A stretch of 64,000 nt of DNA from Epiperipatus broadwayi (GCA_028023455.1 JAQFVV010012985.1:282347-346346); one strand, 5' to 3'; shown: positions 48,850 through 58,793, counted from the stretch's first letter. The notes: a model not told the origin generated them from the sequence alone. Numbers and translations: made by a program.

Positions 48850-49480
48850 AACTTTATTAGATTTGTAATGGAGTTACATAGTGAAAGGACCTAGTCCTAA
48901 TTACTAACAGTCCTGTTGGGATGAGTGTAGTACTTGAATCCCTATAATTAAGGGATTCTCCAACAGCCAAACAGTTGTCACGAACGTAATTTGTCCATTG
49001 TTACTATTCCATGTAGTATTAAGTATGAAAGGTGGTGCCAGTCTCTTGTCTCTCTCTTTGATGACTCAGAGCTTTGCAATGAGCAGTTGGTGATGGTTAT
49101 GTATGGTGGGATCATAAATGAGGGTGCCCCTAACAGTCCAATAAGTGAACAGTAAATATGTTATGATCCTTATGCTTGGGAACACTCTGCTGTCGATGCT
49201 GGAGATAAGTGTTGTAAGGAGTGGTTTATGGGTTACATATATGGAGTTAATTAAGTCTCTGTAATATTGGAGAGTGGTCCACTGGTTTAGAATGTGCAGA
49301 AAAGTGGCATCATCCCTATGGCATAGTGGGCAGACTGGGTTTATGCCCGAGAAACCTCTACGGGTAACCAAGAAATGACATGTTGGCAGAGCGTTGAGGT
49401 TTCTTTTGCATAAAATATGAGTTGTTTCCATCTGCAATGAATAAATTGAGAAAAACAATATTATTCAGTTAACCAAACTC
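48850..49480 (-). pseudogene. LINE 3' end with zinc-binding C-terminus
   Basis: The minus-strand frame 49458-49066 carries NALPTCHFLVTRRGFSGINP and CPLCHRDDATFLHILNQW (Cys-x2-Cys...His, last ligand replaced by Trp). LTTLISSIDSRVFPS and YLLFTYWTVRGTL follow. The order and wording match the decayed plus-strand LINE at about 9310-9560 (DALPTNHFYHRKW, CSLCHK), so both are one family. Downstream 3' sequence with AATAAAG on the minus strand extends to about 48850. Upstream RT motifs are absent: a 5'-truncated insertion. Confidence 0.7.
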
Positions 49481-49489
49481 ATATATATA

Positions 49490-50530
49490 TATAACTCTTT
49501 TCCGAGTTGTTTCAGAAGCTCTAGTTAAGATTCTACTACTCTTGCAACTAGGCCAACATCTTATTGCAATGTTAATTAATATAGTCTCATTACGTCCTCT
49601 ACAGAGGACACAACTGTGTTATTTTTCAATTTCTCATCTTTTTCAATGTTGTTGAAAAAATATGAGCGCAGAATATTAAAAACAGAATTGATAAAACTTA
49701 AATCATTTATATTTTTATTTTAAAAATTGGAACATTTTAAGTAAAATAACAAATATATTGGTTTATTTGTTTGCACTGTCTTCTACGAACAAATTTAGTT
49801 TAAATAAGTTAAAATTCTCAGCAAACAGAAAAATTTAATTTATTTTTTAATAGATTTAATACAATTTTTATTAAACTTTTATCAGATTTTTCCTACAACT
49901 ATTGCCAAACCATTGAGAAAAACTTACAAAGAAAATAATAAAATTTATTGATTTACTTGAATAAAAGAAAATACAAGAGATTCTATCAGCTTTTTTAATC
50001 ATAATATTTTGTCACCCCCCTCCTGAAACACAACAACAACAAAAAAAGTTGAAGCCTATTTAATTTGTGGCAATATTCTAAATTCTTTGTTTTCTTTCTG
50101 TTTTAAATGCTATACAATTATATATATTTAAGTAAATTTGATTACTTTATGTCAATTGAATTAAAGTGCAATTAAAGAGACAGTTCGCGGCGCCATCTAC
50201 TATCTGTTATAAATGTAATTGAGTAATAAGAATCGATCAGTTAGCAAATCTAAAATTTAAAACATTTTTTATTAATATCTTTATTGAAACTACATATATA
50301 TATATATGTAACGCATTTAATATTTAGCTGCAGCTAAAAATGAAAAGTAATTTATATCTAAAATGTTTTGATATATGTTTCCTTTCAGTATAATAATATA
50401 AAAAAATTATCATATGATCAGTTACTCAGGGGACATATATTGTTTGAGCACCCGAATGACCGGCTGTAAATAATAGATGCAGAAAATTTACAAAACTATA
50501 TTTTTCCGCTATTTTGTGCAGCTAAGAATT
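49490..50530. other. No recognised feature
   Basis: AT-rich; a GC-rich spot TTCGCGGCGCCATCTACTA is at about 50185. A short TA repeat lies near 50293. Confidence 0.4.
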
Positions 50531-50546
50531 ATCCACAAACTAGTTT

Positions 50547-50636
50547 ATATATATATGTCAAAGCGTTGACCGAGAAGCGAACCCGGGCCAGCTACTTGAA
50601 AGATAGCTATGCTAACCGCTAAGCCACCAATGCTTG
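50547..50636 (-). mobile_element. tRNA-derived mini-SINE, copy 3
   Basis: The minus strand folds as a complete tRNA. Acceptor GCATTGG pairs TCAACGC with one mismatch. The A box is TGGCTTAGCGG. Anticodon arm GCTAT-CTTTCAA-GTAGC reads TTC (Glu-like). The T arm is CCGGG-TTCGCTT-CTCGG. The GTCA before the acceptor and TTTGACA after it extend the stem. It is flanked by exact 8-bp duplications ACTAGTTT (50539-50546, 50637-50644) with a TATATATA tail. The best-preserved copy. The added stem and duplication argue against an ordinary tRNA gene. Confidence 0.78.
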
Positions 50637-50779
50637 ACTAGTTTTTGATTCAATTATTCTACCACTTTATTATAAAATCAAAAAACAATAAAATATATAC
50701 GTTTAAATTTAATTCAGCATGTTTCAAGAATGTATTCAATAAATTTATATAAGATAATTTATAGTTACGTATGTATGTG

Positions 50780-50890
50780 GTTATGTGTATCAGTTGTATG
50801 AGATAGTGTGGATAGTTGAAGGGTGCTTAAAAGTCTGAGTTCAACTCCCCTATATTTACAATTAAGCTCCAGGTTTGTGAAGTGCTTCGT
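50780..50890. mobile_element. Family R right-end fragment
   Basis: TGTGGTTATGTGTATCAGTT, TGAGATAGTGTGGATAGTTG and GGTGCTTAAAAGTCTGAGTT repeat, inverted, the left-end blocks of family R at 24290-24350. Confidence 0.6.
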
Positions 50891-50899
50891 TTTCAAATA

Positions 50900-51400
50900 T
50901 TTGTATATTAGAATATAAAATATAATCCCTCCCCATGTATTTTTAATTGTTGTAGGCTTACAAATAGATAAATTTGTTTTACTTAGCTTTAAAAAATTTA
51001 TATTTAATATTTATGAAAGAAAAAAAAAATTTTAATTTATAAGAATATAACAATGGTATACTAACAAAACAAAAAAAATTCACTGTACATGATGTTAACT
51101 GTGACAGTTTCTTAATTCGTAGTTTTTCGCTTTGTGGTGCTATTTTGAACTTCAATTTTTAAAAACATTTAAATTAATAGTTTGGACCATTCGTTTTCAT
51201 TAATTTAAATTGAATAGTGTTCTGATAACATAACCTTGTTAACAGCAATTTTTAGTTCAAGAAATATAATAAAGTTTTGAATTAACTCACATCACAAAAA
51301 TATTTGTTTACTTCAAGTTATAATTGCAATTTATATCTTTCAAATTAGGACGTCATAACTACTCATAAAAGTCAAAGCATGATACTTCTTAAATTTCCTT
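50900..51400. other. No recognised feature
   Basis: AT-rich, nothing supported. Confidence 0.45.
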
Positions 51401-51410
51401 AGTTTAAAAC

Positions 51411-51568
51411 CAGTGGTGTGATTGGAAAAATTGGGAGGGAAGGCAGAAATTCATAAAGACCCCATTTTAAAAATCGGAATTTTTGATTTTCAAATTTATG
51501 GGCTCCTGGACTGCATAGGTTCACATGGGATACATTGTCTTCCTTGCAACTTGGTAGTTAAACCACTG
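51411..51568. mobile_element. hAT-type MITE, 158 bp, with perfect 8-bp duplication
   Basis: It begins CAGTGGTGTGATTGG and ends, inverted, CAGTGGTTTAACTAC, both hAT-like. Exact 8-bp duplications TTTAAAAC lie at 51403-51410 and 51569-51576. The G-rich run TTGGGAGGGAAGG just inside the left end is common in small hAT elements. The 90-codon plus-strand frame at 51422-51694 begins inside it and runs out of its right end, so it is not a gene. Confidence 0.85.
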
Positions 51569-51579
51569 TTTAAAACTTC

Positions 51580-51912
51580 CTATTTATTTTCAGAATTCAT
51601 GTTTAGAATGGATCTTTTCAAAATGGTAGCCTACCAATGGGTTGTGGATTTTGTTAAGGGAAATCACAGAAAAACATTTCAAATTTTTAAATGAAAAGTA
51701 AATAATTTCTTTTTAAATTTGAATGTGAAAATGTACACATACCCCATGTATCCTGACAAATAATCATTCTGTTTATTTTAAATTTCATATAGGTCAGGTG
51801 TAAACATCAAAGAGTATTCCTACTTTGTAATGAGTATTGAAATGAAACAGAGATCAAAACATTTTAGATAAAACATTACTTTTCATTTCTAGTTATAGCT
51901 AAGTACTAAATA

Positions 51913-51958
<46 letters not shown>

Positions 51959-52125
51959 TTTCAATAAAGATATTCATAAAAATATTTTAAATTTTAGATT
52001 TGCTTAGGAATTGATTCTTATTATTTAATTATATTTATAGTAGATAGTAGCTGGAGCTACAAACTTTCTCTTTAATTGTACTTTAATTCACTTGATGCAA
52101 TCAATGCATTTAAAACAAGAAAAAA
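51580..52125. repeat. AT-rich stretch with (TA)n at 51915-51957
   Basis: A TA microsatellite of about 43 bp. Otherwise nothing is supported. Confidence 0.6.
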
Positions 52126-52138
52126 AATAAAAAAATTA

Positions 52139-52247
52139 GAATATTTTTTTTTATGTGTCATAGCATCAGCCGCGAATCAAACCCACTAACCTGGGACAAC
52201 TGCTTGTAAAGCGGCTGTCATTGACCTTTCAACCACCAATGCTTGAC
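52139..52247 (-). mobile_element. tRNA-derived mini-SINE, copy 4
   Basis: The minus strand has TGTCAAGCATTGGTGGTTGA, an anticodon-like arm with loop TTTACAA (TAC), GTGGGTTTGATTCGCGG, CTGATGC and TATGACACAT, then a run of A (plus-strand T run 52144-52152). TGTCA/TGACA closes the acceptor stem. AAAAATTA on both sides (52131-52138, 52248-52255) is a possible duplication, but low complexity weakens it. Confidence 0.7.
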
Positions 52248-52259
52248 AAAAATTACCAC

Positions 52260-53050
52260 AAATTAAAAATTAATTTTTCATTAAAAATTTAACTAAGGGA
52301 TCGATAAGTGGCTAATAAACATAATATATTTGTAAAAATCAGTCAATCAAAGGCAGTGACAAGTGATAGTGTCTCATATTTTATAAGATTTAGCAGATCA
52401 ATCCACACCATTTTTAACGCCAAGTGGCAATAGAAGAAATGACATGTGAAAATCCTTGTAAAAGTGGCCTTTTTCTGTTCATATATAGATTCGTGTCTTC
52501 ATATAATGAATCACACAAACCTATGTGTATAATCTGTTGAACATAGTTATCACATGATTGTTTGAGACATGGAAATCTTAATCATGACTTGATACTGTGC
52601 ATAGAAAATTTTAAAGTAAAATTTTTGAAACAAAAGCCAAAGAATTAAAATGGCAAACTATTTTTTTTTCAAAACACATTAAATTAAATAACAAATTAGT
52701 AAAAGTTTTTTTGAAATTGCTTTATTAAAAAAAAACTTCATACATTTGGTGAAAATCCCATTTTGCATGCGGCAATCGAAAATTGCAATACTTTTAATGA
52801 TTCTAAATTATCAAATGCATCAAAAGATTTTCTGCATTCAATGATATTATTAAAAGAAGAGTAGATGCTATTTCTGACAATATCATGCCTATGTTATTAT
52901 CATGAGTTAGGCAAAATATTATATTTGCTATACAACTTAATGAGTCCATTGACAATTCTAATTTAATGGTATTTGTCAGATACCTGTATAATTTGCAAAT
53001 TCATGTAGACTTGCTGTTTTATAAAAATCTTTCTGGCATTATTAAAAAGT
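52260..53050. other. No recognised feature
   Basis: AT-rich sequence before the RTE copy; no frame or repeat supported. Confidence 0.45.
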
Positions 53051-53053
53051 GAT

Positions 53054-53524
53054 ATCATCATCATCATCAACCATTATCAATCCACTGCAAGATGAAGGTC
53101 TCTCCAAGTTCAATCCATCTTTTCCTATCTTTAGTTTCTCTTCTCTACATCACCCCTGCACACTTTCTTATTTCATCCATCCATCTCACATGTGATCTCT
53201 TTCAGGGTCTTTTACAATCTCTTGGAATCCAGTTTAAAATTTTAATTGTCCATCTATTATCATCTCTTCTAGCAATATGTCCAGCCCAACTCCAGTCTTT
53301 TAATTTTTTCAATGAGATCAGTAACACCTGTTTGTTCTCTTATCGATATATTACATTTTTGATCCCTTCTTGTTACTCCCAACATGCATCTCTCCATACT
53401 TCTTTGAGTGGTCTGAAGTCTCTGTATTGCAGTTCTATTAAGTGTCCAAGTCTCAGATCCATAAGTAGAAACTGGAAAAACACATTTATTAAAAACTTTC
53501 CTTTTCAAACACATAGGCATATTT
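53054..53524 (-). mobile_element. RTE-like LINE copy 2, 3' half (left of Penelope insertion)
   Basis: The CAT-repeat tail at 53054-53069 is followed on the minus strand by the same 3' end as 43881-44340. The frame 53520-53269 encodes CLKRKVFNKCVFPVSTYGSE, TTQRSMERCMLGVTRRDQK and TGVTDLIEKIKRLELGW. It continues at 58859-59130 beyond the Penelope-like insertion. It is very similar to the 43881 element, so insertion was fairly recent. Confidence 0.85.
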
Positions 53525-53610
53525 AGTAATTACTCAACGTTTCGAGTAGTATTATTCTCCACTCTTCTTCAGGTGTTGCTAGTTTATATGCACAGTCACA
53601 ATATTTGCTT

Positions 53611-53689
53611 AGAAGTTGGAACTTGCACCTTTAGATTCTTGTATATTGAATTTAAGGCAAAAGCTCTACCAACTGAGCTATTCTGTCAA
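53611..53689 (-). other. tRNA-like block in Penelope 3' tail (minus copy)
   Basis: The minus strand contains GAATAGCTCAGTTGGTAGAG, identical to a tRNA D arm with an A box, then AAGGTGCAAGTTCCAACTT in place of a T arm. About 40 bases on the outer side of the A box the plus strand carries a perfect B box GGTTCAAATCC at 53733-53743, on the opposite strand. A complete tRNA fold is not formed. Confidence 0.5.
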
Positions 53690-53889
53690 AGGCAACATAT
53701 AGTAGAAATTTGATATATTTATATATGAGGGTTGGTTCAAATCCTCCTGAGTCCTTCAATTTTTTTTTAACAAGTCTAATTTTTACTTTTTCCTAAGAGC
53801 AAGATTAATTAGAGGCTTCCATACATTGTGTATTGCCACACTGGGTTGACTTATAGGATTATTTACCATTGTCATATGAGCAGCTTCCT

Positions 53890-54252
53890 TGAATTTTCTT
53901 CTATGCATTTTTTCCTCTTTATCCAATATCTTTGTTCTCACTTAAGCACATGGTCATTAGTACATACATGATCTGCTATGGTAGACACATCTATTTTTTC
54001 TCTTTTAACCATTAATTTGTGTTCCTTCAATCATTGTTCAACAGGGCGACAGGTCTCACCAATGTATTTCCTTCCACATTCACATGGTATTTCATAGATG
54101 CAGTTTTTGTTCTTCAACATTTCCAGTTTAGTCTTAGTAGAAGTAAGCATTCCTCGAAGTGTGGTAAGGCTTTGGAAAGCAGTCCTAATATTATATTGAC
54201 TGCAGATTTTCTTTAGTTTGTCTGCTATTCCTGGTATGTATGGATACACCAC
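53890..54252 (-). pseudogene. Penelope-like GIY-YIG endonuclease (minus copy)
   Basis: The minus frame 54252-54031 reads IPGIADKLKKICSQYNIRTA, LTTLRGMLTSTKTKLE and CIYEIPCECGRKYIGET. The last is the GIY-YIG core (IY ... YIG) with the Cys pair typical of Penelope-like elements. After a TGA the domain continues LKEHKLMVKREKIDVSTIAD and HVCTNDHVLK. The domain makes the DNA nick used to prime reverse transcription. TGA and a further stop make it inactive. Confidence 0.82.
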
Positions 54253-55384
54253 TGTACCAATAACTGTTTTCTCTTTTGGTGTCTCTTTGTGTGTCTATTG
54301 AAGGTTTTTCTGATGACTGCTGATGGATAACCATTCTTCATAAGCATTTGTTCTATGTGAATCTTTTCTTTTTCCAAATCACTGGATTCTGAACAAACCT
54401 CCTTTGCTCTGTTCCATAATGATAGTACAATTCCATGTTTCGTGCTTCTTGTATGATTGGATGTATATGCCAAGTATTTTCCAGTGTATGTCGGTTTCCT
54501 ATACACTGTTGCTTTTATTTTGCCCTGAGGGAGTCTTGTCACAAGAACATCCAAGAATGCCAATTTTTGTTCTTGTTCTGATTCCATCGTGAATTTAAAT
54601 GTAGGAAATATGTTGTTAATGTGTATCCAGAAAGACTGTAATTTTTCCTTGCCATGTGACCATACCACAAATGTATCATCAACATATCGAAGCCACACTT
54701 TAGGTGGACATGAGTAGTATTTATGGCTGTGGCTTCAAGTTCTTCCATGTAAATGTTGCTGAGCAAGGGTGACAGTACTGATCCCATGGTCATCCCTTGA
54801 TTTTGTTGGAAGAATTCTGAGTTATATTGAAAGTATGTTGTTGTTACACAGAATGTTAATAATTCCATTATACTATCAATAGGTAGAGCTGTTCTAGTTT
54901 GTAGACTATTATCGTCATTTAACCTTTTCCTTACAATAGACAATGCTTCATCACATGGTACATTTGTAAACAGACTTTCCACATCAAATCTTACCAATAT
55001 ATCAGTTCTATCCATTTTCATGTTCCTGACTAATTCCACAAAGTGCTTAGAATCCCTGACGAAAGACAATGTCCTATATGCCAATGGACTAAGAACTTTG
55101 AGAAGAAATCTTGACAAATTTTGACAGGGTGAATTTTTAGAACTAACAATAGGTCTTAATGGAACATTGTCTTTATGAATTTTTGGCAGTCCATACAGGT
55201 GAGGAATCTTGCTGAAATACGAAGTTAATTTTCTTTTTTCTGAATCACTGAAATACCTGCGATGCTTCAAGAGTAATGCATATAGTTTTACCTCTGTATT
55301 TGGAATTGGATTTTTTGCTATCTTTTTGTATTGGCCTGCTGTCAGAAGGCCTTGTATTTTGTTATCATAATCAGTTTTATCCAT
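54225..55384 (-). pseudogene. Penelope-like reverse transcriptase (minus copy)
   Basis: Motifs in order: HLYGLPKIHKDNVPLRPIVS, VRFDVESLFTNVPCDEA (motif A), NQGMTMGSVLSPLLSNIYME (motif B), LRYVDDTFVVW (motif C catalytic YVDD), KLAFLDVLV (D) and VYRKPTYTGKYLAYTSNH (E). This set is diagnostic of Penelope-like RT. A one-base deletion near 54710 (ACTCATGT versus ACTCCATGT in the plus copy) shifts the frame before YVDD, and another shift lies near 54250. Confidence 0.88.
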
Positions 55385-55389
55385 TACAA

Positions 55390-56023
55390 CTGTAGTGTTA
55401 CCTTTGTCAGCAGGAAGAATGATTATAGATGTATCCTATTTGAGAGATTTAATAACTTTCCTCTCATCACATGAAATGTTTGACTTCTGCTTGTGCACTT
55501 GATGTCTTTCCAGTGTTCTTTTTACTCTCCAGCATAACTCTGCCACTTCCTCTAGATTCAAATTTTGGGTCACCTCATCAGTGGCGGCCATTATATCCAA
55601 TAGTGGTACAGTAGATGGTGTAATGGAGAAATTCAAACCTTTTTCAAGAACTGCTAATTCACAATCGGTAAGTTGTTTAGAACTAAGATTTTTTACTGAT
55701 GATGAGGATAGACTAGTTTCAGTATTACATTTGACTTGCCCATGTAGATTGACAAGCTTCTTCTGTTGAAGGTCTTTTATCCTCCCATGTAACTTACAAT
55801 ATGATCTGTTCACTGCTTGAAAAATTCTTGAGAAATCTTCATCTGTAACTTTGTTTTGTAGTAACAATTCCACACTTCTAATAGATCGCAATGTTTGATA
55901 CTTGGTAAACTGCTGAACCTTTATACTTTCTCTCAATAAGGCCTCATTTGCTCTCTGAATAATTTTCTCAGCTCTCTTGGAGGAAATACGAGGTTTTAAC
56001 TGCAAACCCCTGGTTTGCTTGTT
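55390..56023 (-). pseudogene. Penelope-like N-terminal region (minus copy)
   Basis: The minus frame includes SSKRAEKIIQRANEALLRES, NKVTDEDFSRIFQAVNRSY, CKLHGRIKDLQQKKLVNLHG, AATDEVTQNLNLEEVAELCW and HKQKSNISCDERKVIKSLK. It then reaches a TAG where the plus copy has CAG, followed by ILPADKGNTTVVMDK, the conserved 'DKG' block at the RT start. The apparent ATG at 56050 lies in the junction hairpin and is not the natural start. The N-terminal half has no assigned enzymatic role. Confidence 0.75.
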
Positions 56024-56330
56024 TGCAGTTAAACCTCCTATTTCCTCCAAGAGAGCTGAGAAAATTATTCAGAGAGAAAATGAGGCCTGATTGAGAGGAA
56101 ATAGGAGGTTTTAACTGCAAACCCCTGGTTTGCTTGTTTGCAGTTAAAACCTCCTATTTCCTCCAAGAGAGCTGAGAAAATTATTCAGAGAGCAAATGAG
56201 GCCTGATTGAGAGAAAATTATTCAGAGAGCAAATGAGAAAATTATTCAGAGAGCAAATGAGGCCTGATTGAGAGAAAATTATTCAGAGAGCAAATGAAGC
56301 CTTATTGAAAGAAAGTATAATGGGGGTTTG
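55982..56330. repeat. Junction hairpins and short tandem repeats between Penelope copies
   Basis: Two copies, 115 bases apart, of a hairpin built on TTTAACTGCAAACCCCTGGT / TTTGCAGTTAAA with GGAAATA..GAGG arms (55982-56044 and 56097-56161). From 56170 there are several repeats of GAGAAAATTATTCAGAGAGC followed by AAATGAGGCC. This is where the 5' ends of the two elements meet. Confidence 0.8.
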
Positions 56331-57525
56331 CAGTTAAAACGTCCTATTTCCTCCAAGAAAGCTGAGAAAATTATTCAGAGAGCAAATGAGGCCTTATTGA
56401 GAGAAAGTATAAAGATTCAGCAGTTTACCAAGTATCAAACATTGCAATCTATTAGAAGTGTAGAATCGTTACTACAAAACAAAGTTACAGATGAAGATTT
56501 TTCAAGAATTTTTCAAGCAGTGAACAGATCATATTGTAAGTTACATGGGAGGATAAAAGACCTTCAGAAGAAGAAGCTTGTCAATCTACATGGGCAAGTC
56601 AAATGTAATACTGCAACTTGTCTATCCTCATCATCAGTGAAAAATCTTAGTTCTAAACAACTTACCGATTGTGAATTAGCAGTTCTTGGAAAAGGTTTAT
56701 TTCGCCATTACACCATCTACTGTACCACTTTTGAATATAATGGCCACCACTGATGAGGTGACCCAAAATTTGAATCTAGAGGAAGTGACAGAGTTACGCT
56801 GGAGAGTAAAAAGAACACTGGAAAGACATCAAGTGCACAAGCAGAAGTCAAACATTTCATGTGATGAGAGGAAAGTTATTAAATCTCTCAAACAGGATAC
56901 ATCTATAATCATTCTTCCTGCTGACAAAGGTAACACTACAGTTGTAATGGATAAAACTAATTATGATAACAAAATACAAGGCCTTCTGACAGCAGGCCAA
57001 TACAAAAAGATAGCAAAAAATCCAATTCCAAATACAGAGGTAAAACTACAAGCATTACTCTGGAAGCATCACAGGTATTTCAGTGATTCAGAAAAAAGAA
57101 AATTAACTTCGTATTTCAGCAAGATTCCTCACCTGTATGGACTGCCAAATTCGTATTTCAGCAAGATTCCTCACCTGTATGGACTGCCAAAAATTCATAA
57201 AGACAATGTTCCATTAAAACCTATTGTTAGTTCTAGAAATTCACCCTGTCAAAATTTGTCAAAATTTCTTATCGAAGTTCTTAGTCCATTGGCATATAGG
57301 ACATCGTCTTTCGTCAGGGATTCTAAGCACTTTGTGGAATTAGTCAGGGACATGAAAATGGATAGAACTGACATATTGGTAAGCTTTGATGTGGAAAGTC
57401 TGTGTACAAATGTACCATGTGATGAAGCATTGTCTATTGTAAGGAAAAGGTTAAATGATGATAATAGTCTACAAACTAGAACAGCTCTACTTATTGATAG
57501 TATAATGGAATTATTGATAGTATAA
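56328..57525 (+). pseudogene. Penelope-like N-terminus and RT first half (plus copy)
   Basis: Frame 56328-56753 carries SSKKAEKIIQRANEALLRES through SKQLTDCELAVLGKGL. A 2-base loss near 56697 shifts to frame 56686-57525 with LPADKGNTTVVMDK, LYGLPKIHKDNVPLKPIVSS and VSFDVESLCTNVPCDEA (motif A). A 42-bp tandem duplication (57109-57150 / 57151-57192) repeats SYFSKIPHLYGLP. A 20-bp duplication (57491-57530) ends the frame. Both are absent from the minus copy. Confidence 0.82.
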
Positions 57526-57529
57526 TGGA

Positions 57530-58202
57530 ATTATTAACATTCTGTGTAACAACAACATACTTTCAATATAACTCAGAATTCTTCTAACAAAATCAAAGGA
57601 TGACCATGGGATCAGCACTGTCACACTTGCTCAGCAACATTTACATGGAAGAACTTGATGCCACAGCCATAAATACCACTCCATGTCCACCTAAAGTGTG
57701 GCGTCGATATGTTGATGATACATTTGTGGTATGGCTACATTGCAAGGAAAAATTACAGTCTTTTTGGATGCACATTAACAACATATCTCCTACAATTAAA
57801 TTCATGATGGAATCAGAACAAGAACAAAAATTGGCATTCTTGGATGTTCTTGTGATAAGACTCCCTCAGGGCAAAATAAAAACAACAGTGTATAGGAAAC
57901 TGACACACACTGGCAAATACTTGGCATATACATTCAATCATACAAGAAGCATTAAACAAGGAATTGTACTACCATTATGGAACAGAGCAAAGGAGGTTTG
58001 TTCAGAATCTGGTGACTTGGAAAAAGAAAAGATTCACATAGAACAAATGCTTATGAAGAATGGTTATCCATCAGCAGTCATCAGAAAAACCTTCAATAGA
58101 CAACACAAAGAGACATCAAAAGAGAAAAGTTATTGGTACAGTGGTGTATCCATACATTCCAGGAATGGCAGACAAACTAAAGAAAATCTGCAGTCAATAT
58201 AA
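57530..58202 (+). pseudogene. Penelope-like RT second half (plus copy)
   Basis: After a TAA near 57585 (CAA in the minus copy) the frame 57600-58202 begins MTMGSALSHLLSNIYMEELD (motif B). It continues RRYVDDTFVVW (catalytic YVDD), KLAFLDVLVIRLPQGK and VYRKLTHTGKYLAYTFNHT (motif E, with Leu where Pro is usual). A frameshift near 58110 moves to the GIY-YIG frame. Confidence 0.85.
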
Positions 58203-58525
58203 TATTAGGACTGCTTTCCAAAGCCTTACCACACTTCGAGGAATGCTTACTTCTACTAAGACAAAACTGGAAATGTTGAAGAACACAAACTGCATCTATG
58301 AAATACCATGTGAATGTGGAAGGAAATACATTGGTGAGACCTGTCGCCCCGTTGAACAATGATTGAAGGAACACAAATTAATGGTTAAAAGAGAAAAAAT
58401 AGATGTGTCTACCATAGCAGATCATGTATGTACTAATGACCATGTGCTTAAGTGGGAAAATACAAAGATATTGGATAAAGAGGAAAAATTCATAGAAGAA
58501 AATTCAAGGAAGCTGCTCATATGAC
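58060..58525 (+). pseudogene. Penelope-like GIY-YIG endonuclease (plus copy)
   Basis: Frame 58060-58362 reads YPYIPGMADKLKKICSQYNI, LTTLRGMLTSTKTKLE and CIYEIPCECGRKYIGETCRP, the GIY-YIG core. The TGA at 58360-58362 is shared with the minus copy. The frame continues LKEHKLMVKREKIDVSTIAD, HVCTNDHVLKWENTKILDKE and EENSRKLL to about 58525. Confidence 0.85.
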
Positions 58526-58712
58526 AATGGTAAGTAATCCTATAAGTCAACCCAGTGTGGCAATACACAATGTATGGAAGCCTCTAATTAATCTTGCTCT
58601 TAGGAAAAAGTAAAAATTAGACTTGTTAAAAAAAAAAAAATTGAAGGACTCAAGAGGATTTGAACCAACCCTCATATATAAATATATCAAATTTCTACTA
58701 TATGTTGCCTTT

Positions 58713-58793
58713 GACAGAATAGCTCAGTTGGTAGAGCGTTTGCTTTAAATTCAATATATTGAAGAATCTAAAGGTGTGAGTTCAACTTCTAAG
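58713..58793 (+). other. tRNA-like block in Penelope 3' tail (plus copy)
   Basis: The plus strand has GAATAGCTCAGTTGGTAGAG followed by GTGTGAGTTCAACTTCT, a D-arm/A-box string and a T-arm-like string. The intervening region and stems do not form a full tRNA. An inverted B box GGATTTGAACC lies at about 58656-58666. It matches the block at 53611-53689. Confidence 0.5.

Noticed and set aside
50547-50636. Functional tRNA-Glu(UUC) gene
   Set aside because: The fold is good, but there is an acceptor mismatch, an added closing stem, an 8-bp target duplication and related diverged copies, all pointing to a retroposon.
51422-51694. 90-codon plus-strand open frame
   Set aside because: It starts inside a hAT MITE and crosses its right border.
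53092-53526. 144-codon plus-strand open frame
   Set aside because: Antisense shadow of the RTE C-terminus on the minus strand; the similar frame at 44105-44311 is the same shadow.
56745-56775. CTGATGAG followed by a small stem, hammerhead-like
   Set aside because: It lies in the conserved Penelope coding region (TDEVTQNLN), lacks GAAA and is present in both arms as coding sequence.
58177-58374. 65-codon minus-strand open frame, also 54019-54216 plus
   Set aside because: Antisense shadows of the two Penelope GIY-YIG domains.
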